From the IMG/VR virus record IMGVR_UViG_3300031851_000096, positions 1-32,657 of that record: 32,657 nucleotides of DNA; one strand, written 5' to 3'. The translations under genes were made by a program, and so were the position numbers. Positions 8,954 to 17,356 of this stretch are shown here, one piece after another. The stretch comes from a virus. The notes below the pieces were generated by a model. That model was given only the letters and a program-made list of their open reading frames with translations. It made no database searches and was not told where the DNA came from. The number at the start of each line of letters is the position of its first letter. Positions within the stretch are counted from its first letter, which is position 1.

Positions 8954-10411
8954 TTAATCTTGGAAGATAAAGAAGTTATTTGCACCTAAAGTACAAACTG
9001 CTCTTTCACTCAAGAAGTTTACTTCCATCGCATCTAAGTCAGATGTTCTTGCACCACCAGCAGAACCAGTAATCCAAGTTTTGTAACGTCTGTCTTCAGT
9101 TTCAGAAGCTCTGTATCGAACATGTAAGAATGGTCTCTTAGCGTTCTTTCCAAGGATTTGGTCATAAACAGTTGTAGAACCTGCAGGCACTAACAATCCA
9201 TTGATGCTTCCTGTACCATCAACTCCCCCACGCATTGTTGGGTCGTTTAAGTATTTCCAGTCAGACTTGTAAAAGTCATAACCTCTACGGAATCCTGTAA
9301 ATCCTAAGTTAAGTGCCATCTCCTCATCATTGTCAAAAAGACCATAAGAAGTTCCACCTGCTCCATAAGAGTTTTGAGCTGCTAACATATCATCGATGTC
9401 AAATCCAAAGTCTCTGTTCAAGAAAATTACATTCTCTTCAATAGCACCTTGCTTGTCTAAACGTGAAATGATTGCGTCAAAGTCTGCTAAAGCATTAGGG
9501 TTTCCACCTGCCCATACATTACCTCTTTGTTGTACTACATAGAATACACCTTCAGACCCTTTGTCTCCAACTTGGTCAGATGTAGTTTGTGTTACAACAC
9601 CAGAACCTGCTTCAGCAGGAACTGCTTCAATCATTGCAGTTTCTAAATAGTCATCGTAACGTAAACGAGTTTCGTGCTCAGACTTCAAGTACCATAAGTA
9701 ACCTGTTGCTCCATTTTCAGTAGTAACCTCAATCCATCCGATTTGAGCCATATCAGAACCTGATACTGCATATTTATCTTTGATGATAATTGGAGAGTTT
9801 TCGAAGATGAAATCGTCAGCTTCTAATGAACCTTGCATTCCATTTGTTCCTTTCTTAAATTCAGAACCATAGATAAAAACACTTGCATCAGCATTTCCTA
9901 GTCCTGTACCACCTGTATAACCACCTGCATCGTAAAACGCAACAGTGAATTGGTTGTTTGCAAGGTCAACTGCTATAACAATAGCTTTGAACTCACCTGA
10001 CCCATCATTGTTTACAACAACAACTGTCTGACCAACTCTGATTGCAATCTGAACTGTTGCACCAGAACCTGGTTGTACAGTTGAACCTGCAGGGTTAAGA
10101 ACGTCATTTACTTGAAAAATTGCTTCTCCACCTGCTACTACTGCTGCAGTACCACAATCAACGTACTTGGTGTGTAATCTTCCTTGCTCTGCCCATTTGA
10201 TAAGGTCTGAGTTAGAAGGCATTTCTGCTCCTACCATTCTAATGAATGAGGAGATTGTTCTGTTACCATATCTTTCGAATTCTTTTTCGTAAGTATCTGG
10301 TAAATACTGATTCAAAAAGTTGAAGTCAGTAATGTAATTCGAAGCCAAAGGTGTTTGATGCGAACTTGGTTGCAAATCAAAACCTGGCGTAGCTTGGACT
10401 GATCCTGCCAT
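8954..10411 (-). CDS. Major capsid protein (putative, HK97-like)
   Basis: 485 aa from ATG 10411. The N-terminus (LASNYITDFNFLNQYLPDTY, then EKEFERYGNRTISSFIRMVG) is typical of large capsid proteins of flavobacterial podo-like phages. It is followed by a beta barrel-like insertion (GQTVVVVNNDGSGEFKAIVI) and a C-terminal region with IEENVIFLNRDFGFDIDDML and RRGYDFYKSDWKYLNDP. Its local base composition looks less AT-rich than that of its neighbours, in line with high expression. It comes directly after a scaffold-like acidic gene and before a strong terminator, the usual arrangement for an abundant capsid gene. The HK97 fold is inferred from context; a different major structural protein is the main alternative. 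Confidence 0.8.
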   Translation of the reverse strand: MAGSVQATPGFDLQPSSHQTPLASNYITDFNFLNQYLPDTYEKEFERYGNRTISSFIRMVGAEMPSNSDLIKWAEQGRLHTKYVDCGTAAVVAGGEAIFQVNDVLNPAGSTVQPGSGATVQIAIRVGQTVVVVNNDGSGEFKAIVIAVDLANNQFTVAFYDAGGYTGGTGLGNADASVFIYGSEFKKGTNGMQGSLEADDFIFENSPIIIKDKYAVSGSDMAQIGWIEVTTENGATGYLWYLKSEHETRLRYDDYLETAMIEAVPAEAGSGVVTQTTSDQVGDKGSEGVFYVVQQRGNVWAGGNPNALADFDAIISRLDKQGAIEENVIFLNRDFGFDIDDMLAAQNSYGAGGTSYGLFDNDEEMALNLGFTGFRRGYDFYKSDWKYLNDPTMRGGVDGTGSINGLLVPAGSTTVYDQILGKNAKRPFLHVRYRASETEDRRYKTWITGSAGGARTSDLDAMEVNFLSERAVCTLGANNFFIFQD

Positions 10412-10433
10412 AATTTTTATTTTTTTAAATTAA

Positions 10434-11519
10434 TTATTTTCTTTTTATACTTCTAATTTTAAGTCCTCTTCCACTCTCTGTGTTTAAAGACTTAAATTGT
10501 GTTCCTCCTTTGCTTGTCACTTCTGGTGCTCTACGATCAGACATATTAATATTTTTTGTCTTACGCATCACATCTTCTGTGGCATTAGCTTTACCTTGCT
10601 CATAAAAGAACTTAGCAAATTTTTCAGGATTCTGTGCAATTGCTATACTCCTATGAAAACCTTTTGAATCTTTTAAAAGACCATCGTCATCTAAATACTT
10701 GGTTGCCCAACTACCTGGATTTAATGCATTCTTTTTTAACTCATCAGTACTGCTTGGAGAAAATGTTATTGTTTCTTCACCTATATTAAATTCAAAACCT
10801 TTGAACTCAGGTGTAAATACTTCTAACGTCTTGGAGTCGTAAAGCTCTTTCTTTCTAGCAGTCTCTTCTTCATAAGACTTCGCATTTGCGATGTATTGCT
10901 TATAGCCTTCCATTTCTTTATCAGATACATTTGAAGCCTGCGTTCCACTTGACTCAAGTGGATGCTTGTACTTTTCTTGCATTCCTTTAAAGTAATCTTT
11001 TGCCTTAGCAATAGCTTTTTTCTTCTTTAACTTAATTTTCTTTATAACTGCTTCTTCATCTAAGTCTTCATCAAAAGAATAGTCATCCATTAAGGTTTCT
11101 ATATCCTCTTCATCAAGACCATCTTCCGTAGCACGCAAATAATCTTTAAGTAAAGAATCAGGGTTGGTATCGTCAAAATCTTTCTGTAACTCTACAAAAT
11201 CTTTGATTCCTCTCCCTGTATCTTTTTTATATTTAAAGTAAGCAGCGACATCTTCAGGTAATTCTTCCTGAGTTTCTCGCTCACTCATTAACTCATCAAA
11301 TGAATTAATTTCTTTATTATATCTTTTACCAATATATGAAAGAACGTCTTTCTCGTCTAATTCAGCAGGCTCTTCAGCTTTTGGCTCTTCAGCTTTTGGC
11401 TCTTCAGCTTTTGGTTGATCTTCTTGAAGACCCTCTTCATGCTTATCTAAAAGCTCTTGTTCTACCTGTTGTACAGACTTTTCTTCTCCTACTGTTACTT
11501 CTTTTACTTTGAATTCCAT
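10434..11519 (-). CDS. Acidic scaffold-like protein upstream of capsid
   Basis: 361 aa from ATG 11519. It is highly charged: an acidic N-terminal half with three KAEEP units (about residues 37-52), long Glu/Asp stretches around residues 110-150, then a Lys-rich helix (KKIKLKKKKAIAKAKDYF) and a basic C-terminus (GRGLKIRSIKRK). A charged, helical, low-complexity protein directly upstream of the capsid gene is the usual look of a scaffolding or capsid-assembly protein. A basic C-terminal tail is known from other scaffolds to contact the coat, though that is inference here. No protease motif was seen. A promoter-like TATATTTG lies 21 bp upstream of the start. Confidence 0.65.
   Translation of the reverse strand: MEFKVKEVTVGEEKSVQQVEQELLDKHEEGLQEDQPKAEEPKAEEPKAEEPAELDEKDVLSYIGKRYNKEINSFDELMSERETQEELPEDVAAYFKYKKDTGRGIKDFVELQKDFDDTNPDSLLKDYLRATEDGLDEEDIETLMDDYSFDEDLDEEAVIKKIKLKKKKAIAKAKDYFKGMQEKYKHPLESSGTQASNVSDKEMEGYKQYIANAKSYEEETARKKELYDSKTLEVFTPEFKGFEFNIGEETITFSPSSTDELKKNALNPGSWATKYLDDDGLLKDSKGFHRSIAIAQNPEKFAKFFYEQGKANATEDVMRKTKNINMSDRRAPEVTSKGGTQFKSLNTESGRGLKIRSIKRK
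11371..11415 (-). repeat. 15-bp coding tandem repeat (KAEEP x3)
   Basis: Three consecutive plus-strand copies of TCTTCAGCTTTTGGC at 11371-11385, 11386-11400 and 11401-11415; only the last base of copy three differs. They encode PKAEE repeats near the N-terminus of the scaffold-like protein. Near identity points to recent slippage expansion. Confidence 0.95.
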
Positions 11520-11539
11520 ATGATTAAATTTGATTATTA

Positions 11540-11547
11540 CAAATATA
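11540..11547 (-). promoter_or_regulatory. -7 promoter element for the scaffold/capsid genes
   Basis: Minus strand TATATTTG, a perfect TAnnTTTG, between the portal stop and ATG 11519. A TTG at 11563-11565 lies 15 bp upstream, slightly short for the -33 element. A separate capsid promoter would make sense for expression. Confidence 0.5.
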
Positions 11548-11574
11548 AGAAAAAAATAATACCAATTTTAGACA

Positions 11575-14010
11575 TTATCTAGGATTGAATTCAGCCAAAT
11601 CAAAGCCATCTAGACTATCTTCATTTGATTCAAAATTTACTGGTGGTAAATTATTTTTTCTTTGTTGTATTAGTTTTGATTGTTCAGTATTAGCTTGACT
11701 AATTCTATTAGCTTTTGCTCCCTCTCTTTGAACCTCTCTTTGAGCTAATGATTGTTCCGATATATTTCTTAGTTGTAAATTATAATTAAACTCTTCTTGC
11801 ATTAGCTTGCTTTTAAGCATAGCCTCATTGTTTTGCTTTTCTATTTCAAAAGCTATTTCAGCCTGCTTTAACTGCATCTTACTTTGCATCTCAGCTTGTT
11901 GAGCTTGCATTGTCATTTGCTGCTTCATCTCTTGAGACTTTAATGCCTGTTGAGCTTGCATTGCTTGAGCCTGCATTACTTGTTGTTGCTGCTGCTCTTG
12001 TAATGCTTTACGTTTTACTTTAAGTAATTGATTAGCAAGCTTAATGTTTTTTATCTCTCTAATATCAATAGCATCTTCTAAATTAATGTCACCCTTAGAT
12101 AAAGCCATTTGTATGTTAGCTTCTAATTGAGCTCTTTGTTCTTCATCTGGAGCTACTTCAATAAAAATGCCAAAGTCATAAATATACAAGTCTTTAATAT
12201 CATTAAGTATACTCACGTTATATTTACCTATAGCATTAGCAAAATCATCTTTAAAATCTGCATACTGTAATATATCTGCCACCCTATAAGTTATAGCTTC
12301 TGCTAAAGTTCTATATATATATAACGAACCTTCAAGTATATGTCTAGTTGCAACATTAGAATTTAAAGCTGCAAGCTTTTGTAAACCAACTAAAGAATTA
12401 GGATCAGGTGAAGAAGCATCTCTAGCTTCATTTAATCCTGTTACCTGTCTAATCATTCCTAAGTAATGGTTATAATTTGCAATTAACATTTGTGTTTTAC
12501 TTGCACCTGAGCTAGATTGTAACTCTTTAATTGGAACTTTCCCTTGATTGTAGTCTCCATCTTGAGTATAGCTTCTACCAATAACAGAACCTGTTTGGAA
12601 ATATAATCTCAAAGCATCTTCAGGATTATAAGCATTTCCTGTACCTAAGTCTACTTCGTTTAATCCATCAGCGTCAATATATACACCATCAGGGACAACT
12701 CTCGAAATAACCTGTTGCAGTTTTAGGTGTGTTATCTGTATCAAATCAGCAAAAGGAATCATACGTCTTGTTAAAGATTCAATAACTCCTTTATACATTC
12801 TAGGAGCTACTGCTACGTAGTTTGGTAATGCATGTTGTTGAGCTGATTTTGGTCTTACCATATTCTCAGCAAGTTCCCACTTTAAAAGAATATTTGTACC
12901 CATAACCATTACCCCTTCATACCACACATCAATGGTTTTTTCCATCTTCTCAAACCTTCCTTCTTCCATCATTTCTACAGGTGGATTAAATTGGTCATCT
13001 TTCTCTATAACCTTTGTTCCTCCATTTTCTAGTATTTTCTTTTTATAAACTACTTTTTTAGTGGTTTTATAATTAAAATACATTAATGTAACAGTGTCTC
13101 TATAAAAAATATCATTCTCATAGAACTGAGCCACATTATAATAGTCATACCAACTCTGAGAGTATTTAGAAATTTCTTCTAAATCTTCTCTAGTTAAAGA
13201 CTGGTCAATTTTCATCAACTCAGTAATTGGGAGAGTTTTAATTTCTCCCCAATAAAAACAATCTTTAAAGTGTGGGTCTTCTGTATAACTGTAAACAATA
13301 TTTGCAGGGTCTACATATTTAATTTCAACTCCTGCTCCTGGTAAAAATTCATGTTTTGTACAACCAATACCTAAAACAGTTAAATCGTAATCAACTCTTT
13401 TTCTAACATCGTTGTAATGATTTTCTGCAAAAATAGTATTAATAGCTTCTTCTTCAGCAATCTCTATGGCAGGCTTGTATTTAAGCTGCATGTATAAGTT
13501 TAATTCTTCATCTGTTTGAGGAAGGTCATCAGGATTCATAATGAAAGGGTCAGCTCCTGTTTCTTTTTGAACAATTTGAAGAACATCTTTAGCTGCTGCT
13601 TGACCTTGTATCATATCTTGATACTTACTTCTTTGAGATTGAGACATAGCATCTTCTGCATATGCCTTTACATCAAACAACCTGTCGTTCATTCCATTAA
13701 CAACGACATCTACAAATTTAGGGATAATAGGAACAGGTGTCCAATCTAGGTTCAAGTAACTTAAATCACCATCAACTGCAAGTTCATTTTTATATTTAGC
13801 TACCGACTGTTCACCTCTAGCATAAAGACGCAACCTGTAGAAATCTCTCCACTGATTATAATATCTGCATTGGTTGCCATCTTTCTTAAACCATTCGTAT
13901 TGAATAGCCTGACCTATTTGTAAGCCAAATTCATCTGATGCTTTTTCACTATCAGAAACAAACTGACTTGGAAACCCAACAGAAGAAACATTTATTTTTA
14001 CGTCTTTCAT
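11575..14010 (-). CDS. Portal protein
   Basis: 811 aa from ATG 14010. The N-terminal region (YEWFKKDGNQCRYYNQWRDF, then RLYARGEQSVAKYK, NLDWTPVPIIPKFVDVVVNG) matches large portal proteins of flavobacterial podo-like phages. The central part holds a TRRMIPFADLIQITHLKLQQ helix and RQVTGLNEARDASSPDPNSL, typical of the portal stem/wing region. The C-terminal ~150 residues are a Gln/Met/Ala-rich coiled coil (about residues 665-760), as in other ~800-aa portals. It starts one base after terL ends and precedes the scaffold/capsid pair. The portal forms the DNA channel at one capsid vertex and docks the terminase. Confidence 0.85.
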   Translation of the reverse strand: MKDVKINVSSVGFPSQFVSDSEKASDEFGLQIGQAIQYEWFKKDGNQCRYYNQWRDFYRLRLYARGEQSVAKYKNELAVDGDLSYLNLDWTPVPIIPKFVDVVVNGMNDRLFDVKAYAEDAMSQSQRSKYQDMIQGQAAAKDVLQIVQKETGADPFIMNPDDLPQTDEELNLYMQLKYKPAIEIAEEEAINTIFAENHYNDVRKRVDYDLTVLGIGCTKHEFLPGAGVEIKYVDPANIVYSYTEDPHFKDCFYWGEIKTLPITELMKIDQSLTREDLEEISKYSQSWYDYYNVAQFYENDIFYRDTVTLMYFNYKTTKKVVYKKKILENGGTKVIEKDDQFNPPVEMMEEGRFEKMEKTIDVWYEGVMVMGTNILLKWELAENMVRPKSAQQHALPNYVAVAPRMYKGVIESLTRRMIPFADLIQITHLKLQQVISRVVPDGVYIDADGLNEVDLGTGNAYNPEDALRLYFQTGSVIGRSYTQDGDYNQGKVPIKELQSSSGASKTQMLIANYNHYLGMIRQVTGLNEARDASSPDPNSLVGLQKLAALNSNVATRHILEGSLYIYRTLAEAITYRVADILQYADFKDDFANAIGKYNVSILNDIKDLYIYDFGIFIEVAPDEEQRAQLEANIQMALSKGDINLEDAIDIREIKNIKLANQLLKVKRKALQEQQQQQVMQAQAMQAQQALKSQEMKQQMTMQAQQAEMQSKMQLKQAEIAFEIEKQNNEAMLKSKLMQEEFNYNLQLRNISEQSLAQREVQREGAKANRISQANTEQSKLIQQRKNNLPPVNFESNEDSLDGFDLAEFNPR

Positions 14011-16176
14011 TTATCTAATTATTTCACTACGATTTCCTTTATTGTTGTATCTAGCAAAGTTAACAATAATATTTGATTGTTTTTTCTCAGGTTGATAAAG
14101 ATGTCTTTGACAAGCCATTACTGCCAAACCTGAACTAATAGATGCGTCAAACTTAGTTCTGTTGCTAATGTCAAACTTTGCCCAATCTTCTAATGTTCTA
14201 CTAAAAGGCATATAACCCATTTCATCTTCTTTAACTAATCCTACGTATGTTTCAATATAAGACTCAATAGCTGCTGCGTGAGCCTGTTTTACTGCTTCAC
14301 TTGAGTTAGGTATACCCCCAAGCTCTTTTTCTGTCTTAGAGAGCTTGTGTTTAAGTTTATCTGGTCGGTTTATACTAAAGCTTCTATACCCTCTATTTTT
14401 AAAATGATATAACAACCTAGGTTTATTATTCTCTACTAATATAGGCATTCCATAAAAAACACATGCCATCAATACTTCCTCAAAAAATATTTCGGCAGTT
14501 TGAGGTCTTGCTACATACTCTAAAAAAAACTGATTGCTAGGAGCATCATCCATATTAAACTTTGTAATTCCATGCAATGCACCATTAGATGCACCTCCTC
14601 CAACAGTTCCTGATATATCATAACTGTCACACCCAAAAGCACCAAGATGCTCATTTAAAGGAAAAAAATCTCCTCTATTATTTTTCTTGTACCTATTTTG
14701 CATATTTTTTTTAGGAAGCCACCCTACTAAAAATCTTCCTCTAGTGTTAGGAGTCCATATTACTTCAGTATCTTTAATTCCATTTTTCCAGGAAAAAGAG
14801 CCACGAGTTGTATGGTGTTCTTGTATAAGTGAATCATTGTAGTCTATCTGTTGATATATTCTTGTAAGATTAAACAATGACTGTTTGCTTTCATCTCTAA
14901 ACGCATGAGATTCAGTACGAGGAAATTGTCTGTAAAACTCATTTAATGCGTCAGGATCATTCTTTAAACTTTCAACTTCATTGTTCCAATACTCTATAAC
15001 ATCATCCATAGGCATACCATACTCATCTATATAACCTTCAAAGTTCCACTCCATAGGGATAAAAAGTGAATATAACCCACTTTTGGTTTGACCATTATTA
15101 CTTCTTTCATGTGGATTAGAATCGTAATATAGTTTCTTAAACTCTTCACCTCCTTTACTAAGAGAGTTAGATGTCGACCCCATCATACACTTACCAATTA
15201 TTCTTCTACCCAACCTTAAACAAGTTTTCGTAACACGATAATTATTTAGTATATTATTAGGCTTTAGCCATTTACCACTTTCATCATGAGCTAATAATAA
15301 AAGTTTTTCCCCATCATAAGAGTTGTCATCTGTATTCTTCCAGTCAATGGTTGTGTCAAGACCTTCCATCTCTTCATCATCAACATTGTACATATTCTTT
15401 TTTGTAATCTTTGATGCAGGTATTCTAAAAGCTAATTCAGTTTTTGGCTTATCCATACCATCCTGAACAGGTTTAAAAAAGAAAGGATAGTTTCTCACAA
15501 TTGGAACAACTTTGTCTGTAAACATTTTTTTAGCATCAGAACCAGACTTAGATAATATTCCTATTCGAGAGTTTTTAGATATTGTTCCAACATTTGCACA
15601 CTCTTCAGATGCCATATATGAAAAACCTGAACGTCTGATTTTTAAATATATCATACCAAAGCATCGAGGATCTGCTTTACATGCCTCCCAAAAAATGTAA
15701 AAGATTCTGTTAGCCTCCCTAAAATCTGGATAACCAACATCAATCTTTGTCCATTGAAGGTACATATAATGTGACCCAGTTATATATGTACTATTGTTAT
15801 TGTTTACAAACCAATAGCCTTGTTCTCTTTTGTCAAACTCACTTTCAATATAGTCTACCCATTGAGCTTTGAAAGTATTAGGATGTTCATTCCATTGAAA
15901 TATAGATTGTATTTTTAGAATTTCTTTTGGTGGTTCTTCTCTTTCCCACTTGTTATTGTCTCTTTGAAGAGACTCTGGAGCTTTAGGCAAACCAATCCTA
16001 AGTCCGTTAATTTCATATATCTCACCTACCTCACCTGTTTTAGAAATTACAACAACATCATACTTTTCATCATAGCCATATTTCCATGACCTATTCCTAT
16101 TCTTTTTTTTAAGAATACCTTTAGGTATGTAGTTATCTATAACCCTGTATAAACTATGAAGACCTTCGTTCTGCAA
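14011..16176 (-). CDS. terL: Terminase large subunit (ATPase/nuclease)
   Basis: 721 aa. The start is TTG at 16176: an in-frame TAG lies a few codons upstream and the first internal Met is near residue 138, so a non-ATG start is needed. It overlaps the upstream gene by 23 nt, which suggests translational coupling. ATPase signatures are a Walker-A-like KIRRSGFSYMAS (179-190), a Walker-B LLLLAHDES with Asp-Glu at 298-299, and a coupling segment GSTSNSLSKGG (333-343). The C-terminal nuclease domain starts near 510 with an acidic motif GCDSYDISG (515-523). The length suits a full TerL that packages genomic DNA into the prohead. The Walker A is divergent (RSGFS in place of GxGKS), as in other marine and crAss-like TerLs. 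Confidence 0.9.
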   Translation of the reverse strand: MQNEGLHSLYRVIDNYIPKGILKKKNRNRSWKYGYDEKYDVVVISKTGEVGEIYEINGLRIGLPKAPESLQRDNNKWEREEPPKEILKIQSIFQWNEHPNTFKAQWVDYIESEFDKREQGYWFVNNNNSTYITGSHYMYLQWTKIDVGYPDFREANRIFYIFWEACKADPRCFGMIYLKIRRSGFSYMASEECANVGTISKNSRIGILSKSGSDAKKMFTDKVVPIVRNYPFFFKPVQDGMDKPKTELAFRIPASKITKKNMYNVDDEEMEGLDTTIDWKNTDDNSYDGEKLLLLAHDESGKWLKPNNILNNYRVTKTCLRLGRRIIGKCMMGSTSNSLSKGGEEFKKLYYDSNPHERSNNGQTKSGLYSLFIPMEWNFEGYIDEYGMPMDDVIEYWNNEVESLKNDPDALNEFYRQFPRTESHAFRDESKQSLFNLTRIYQQIDYNDSLIQEHHTTRGSFSWKNGIKDTEVIWTPNTRGRFLVGWLPKKNMQNRYKKNNRGDFFPLNEHLGAFGCDSYDISGTVGGGASNGALHGITKFNMDDAPSNQFFLEYVARPQTAEIFFEEVLMACVFYGMPILVENNKPRLLYHFKNRGYRSFSINRPDKLKHKLSKTEKELGGIPNSSEAVKQAHAAAIESYIETYVGLVKEDEMGYMPFSRTLEDWAKFDISNRTKFDASISSGLAVMACQRHLYQPEKKQSNIIVNFARYNNKGNRSEIIR

Positions 16177-16441
16177 ATCCTTGTTTAGTGTCTAGTTTAC
16201 TTGGACCTCGTGCTTCGATTTCCATTAAATTTTTTTCATTCTCTATTCTAGTCAGTATATCAAAAGCATCAAATATAGCTAACTTCTTAGTAGCTGCAGC
16301 ATTCTTTAGTCTATCAGCAGCTAACTCGTCTTCAGGGTCTGGCTTAATTATATCTTCCTTAGCAACTTTAATTAGTTGCTCTACGGCTCTCATTCCTGCC
16401 TGAATAATATTCTTCTTTAAAGTTTGTGGGTCTAGTGCCAT
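16154..16441 (-). CDS. Small helical protein upstream of terL; small-terminase candidate
   Basis: 95 aa from ATG 16441. It is almost entirely helical (QTLKKNIIQAGMRAVEQLIK, then DELAADRLKNAAATKKLAIF, DAFDILTRIENEKNLMEIE). Its 3' end overlaps terL by 23 nt. The position, size and helical content suit a small terminase subunit (DNA recognition), but no helix-turn-helix is clear. The segment AADRLKNAAATKKLAIFDAF recurs, as I recall, beside terL in marine phages. The family call is an inference. Confidence 0.7.
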   Translation of the reverse strand: MALDPQTLKKNIIQAGMRAVEQLIKVAKEDIIKPDPEDELAADRLKNAAATKKLAIFDAFDILTRIENEKNLMEIEARGPSKLDTKQGFAERRSS

Positions 16442-16493
16442 TTGGATTATATTTTATTCTTGGTCTTTTTTTTCTTCTAGGCTTATCTTTCAT
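16368..16493 (-). CDS. Possible 41-aa basic ORF overlapping the small-terminase candidate
   Basis: ATG at 16493 overlaps the stop of the upstream gene as ATGA (16490-16493), the coupling geometry also used by groEL/groES here. It encodes 41 aa starting MKDKPRRKKRPRIKYNPNG, strongly basic, and ends within the next gene in another frame. It would explain the 48-bp gap in an otherwise tightly packed operon. It could equally be a chance ORF. Confidence 0.35.
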   Translation of the reverse strand: MKDKPRRKKRPRIKYNPNGTRPTNFKEEYYSGRNESRRATN

Positions 16494-17053
16494 AATTTAA
16501 TTGTTATTTGATGATCAAACATTCGATAAAGTTTTTCACCATCCACCTCAAACTCATATTCACTTTCTGGTTTAAAACATATTTTATCTCCTGGATTCAC
16601 ATTTTGTGAACGCAAATACTCATTGCTATACTTTATTTCACCAACTAAAGGTTCTTCGTTTGTGTTTTTGTATAAATAATAATCCTCTGTAGGAACAGGT
16701 TTCGTAAAACAATACCTGCCACTAGTATTCCATTGTTCACCATCATGATACATATAAAACTGATCAGGCTCAACAAAAAATAAATCATTCATAAAATAAC
16801 TTCTACCACTTTTTCTTCTGCCCTGCATATCGTTATAAAATTTAAAAACATTGTGATGAACTAAAAGTTTATCTCCTGGTTTAATAGGACCATCATACAC
16901 AATAGGTGTGGCTACCACCTCAGCAATACGATTAGATGCCTTATGGTTTTCTTCTGAGGTGCTTGTTATAAAGTCTACTCCACCTATATTTTTAGTGTTA
17001 TTATATCTTTTATTGTCTAAAGGAGTAGTGATAAATAGGTAAGGTGATTTCAT
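16490..17053 (-). CDS. GroES-like protein with two tandem barrels (putative)
   Basis: 187 aa from ATG 17053. Residues ~5-101 follow the GroES plan: strand YLFITT, a loop with GGVDFITSTSEENHKASNR (24-42) in the place of the mobile loop, AEVVATP (44-50), KPGDKLLVHHN (58-68), and a closing NDLFFVEPDQFYMY (89-102). Residues ~112-187 repeat the second half: GRYCFTKPVP, VGEI (137-140), NPGDKICF (153-160), VDGEKLYRM (170-178), HQITIKL. In E. coli GroES the matching parts are GEVLAVG, VGDIVIF and SESDILAI. The protein is thus a candidate two-barrel co-chaperonin. It lies just upstream of the terminase genes, far from the phage groEL/groES pair, and its start overlaps the previous stop as TAATG. Family membership is my pattern reading, not a profile hit. 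Confidence 0.7.
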   Translation of the reverse strand: MKSPYLFITTPLDNKRYNNTKNIGGVDFITSTSEENHKASNRIAEVVATPIVYDGPIKPGDKLLVHHNVFKFYNDMQGRRKSGRSYFMNDLFFVEPDQFYMYHDGEQWNTSGRYCFTKPVPTEDYYLYKNTNEEPLVGEIKYSNEYLRSQNVNPGDKICFKPESEYEFEVDGEKLYRMFDHQITIKL

Positions 17054-17283
17054 TAGAAGTTAATATTATATTCGACAGATACAGGCATATTAATAAACTG
17101 CTTCCACAAAACAATTTCTTTGTTATATGTGGATTCAATCCATATTTTAAAGGCATCTACATTTTCATCATATCTTATGTGATGTATTTTGTAAGTACCT
17201 TTTAATATTTCTTGTCCAACAACATAATGCATAGCTCCTCCTTTGTAATCAGGACCAACTGCTATCTTACGAATATCATTCAT
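17053..17283 (-). CDS. Small conserved phage protein of unknown function
   Basis: 76 aa from ATG 17283: a short beta-rich protein (MHYVVGQEILKGTYKIHHIR, then FKIWIESTYNKEIVLWKQF). I do not recognise a domain. It is first in the leftward virion operon, directly after a TATATTTG element, and its stop overlaps the next start (TAATG, shared base 17053), so the two are probably co-translated. It could be a partner of the GroES-like protein, but only position says so. Confidence 0.7.
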   Translation of the reverse strand: MNDIRKIAVGPDYKGGAMHYVVGQEILKGTYKIHHIRYDENVDAFKIWIESTYNKEIVLWKQFINMPVSVEYNINF

Positions 17284-17303
17284 TTAATTAGATTTAATTT
17301 ATA

Positions 17304-17311
17304 CAAATATA
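17304..17311 (-). promoter_or_regulatory. -7 promoter element of the packaging/virion operon
   Basis: Minus strand TATATTTG, perfect TAnnTTTG, 20 bp upstream of ATG 17283 and just beyond a terminator T run. No well-placed -33 TTG was found. Confidence 0.55.
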
Positions 17312-17314
17312 ATC

Positions 17315-17347
17315 AAAAAAAAATACCCCTGAATTAACAAAGGTATT
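17315..17347 (-). terminator. Probable intrinsic terminator of the fibre-like gene
   Basis: Minus-strand stem AATACC/GGTATT (17342-17347 with 17322-17327, 14-nt loop) followed by a T run (17315-17323). The stem is only 6 bp, so it is moderate. It lies about 100 bp past the fibre-like stop, after the tandem-hairpin region. Confidence 0.6.
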
Positions 17348-17356
17348 CTAAGCTAA

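Noticed and set aside
10823-11011. Leftward 62-codon frame inside the scaffold-like gene
   Set aside because: It lies wholly within the scaffold-like gene in another frame, in Lys/Glu-rich low-complexity sequence, without coupling to a neighbour.
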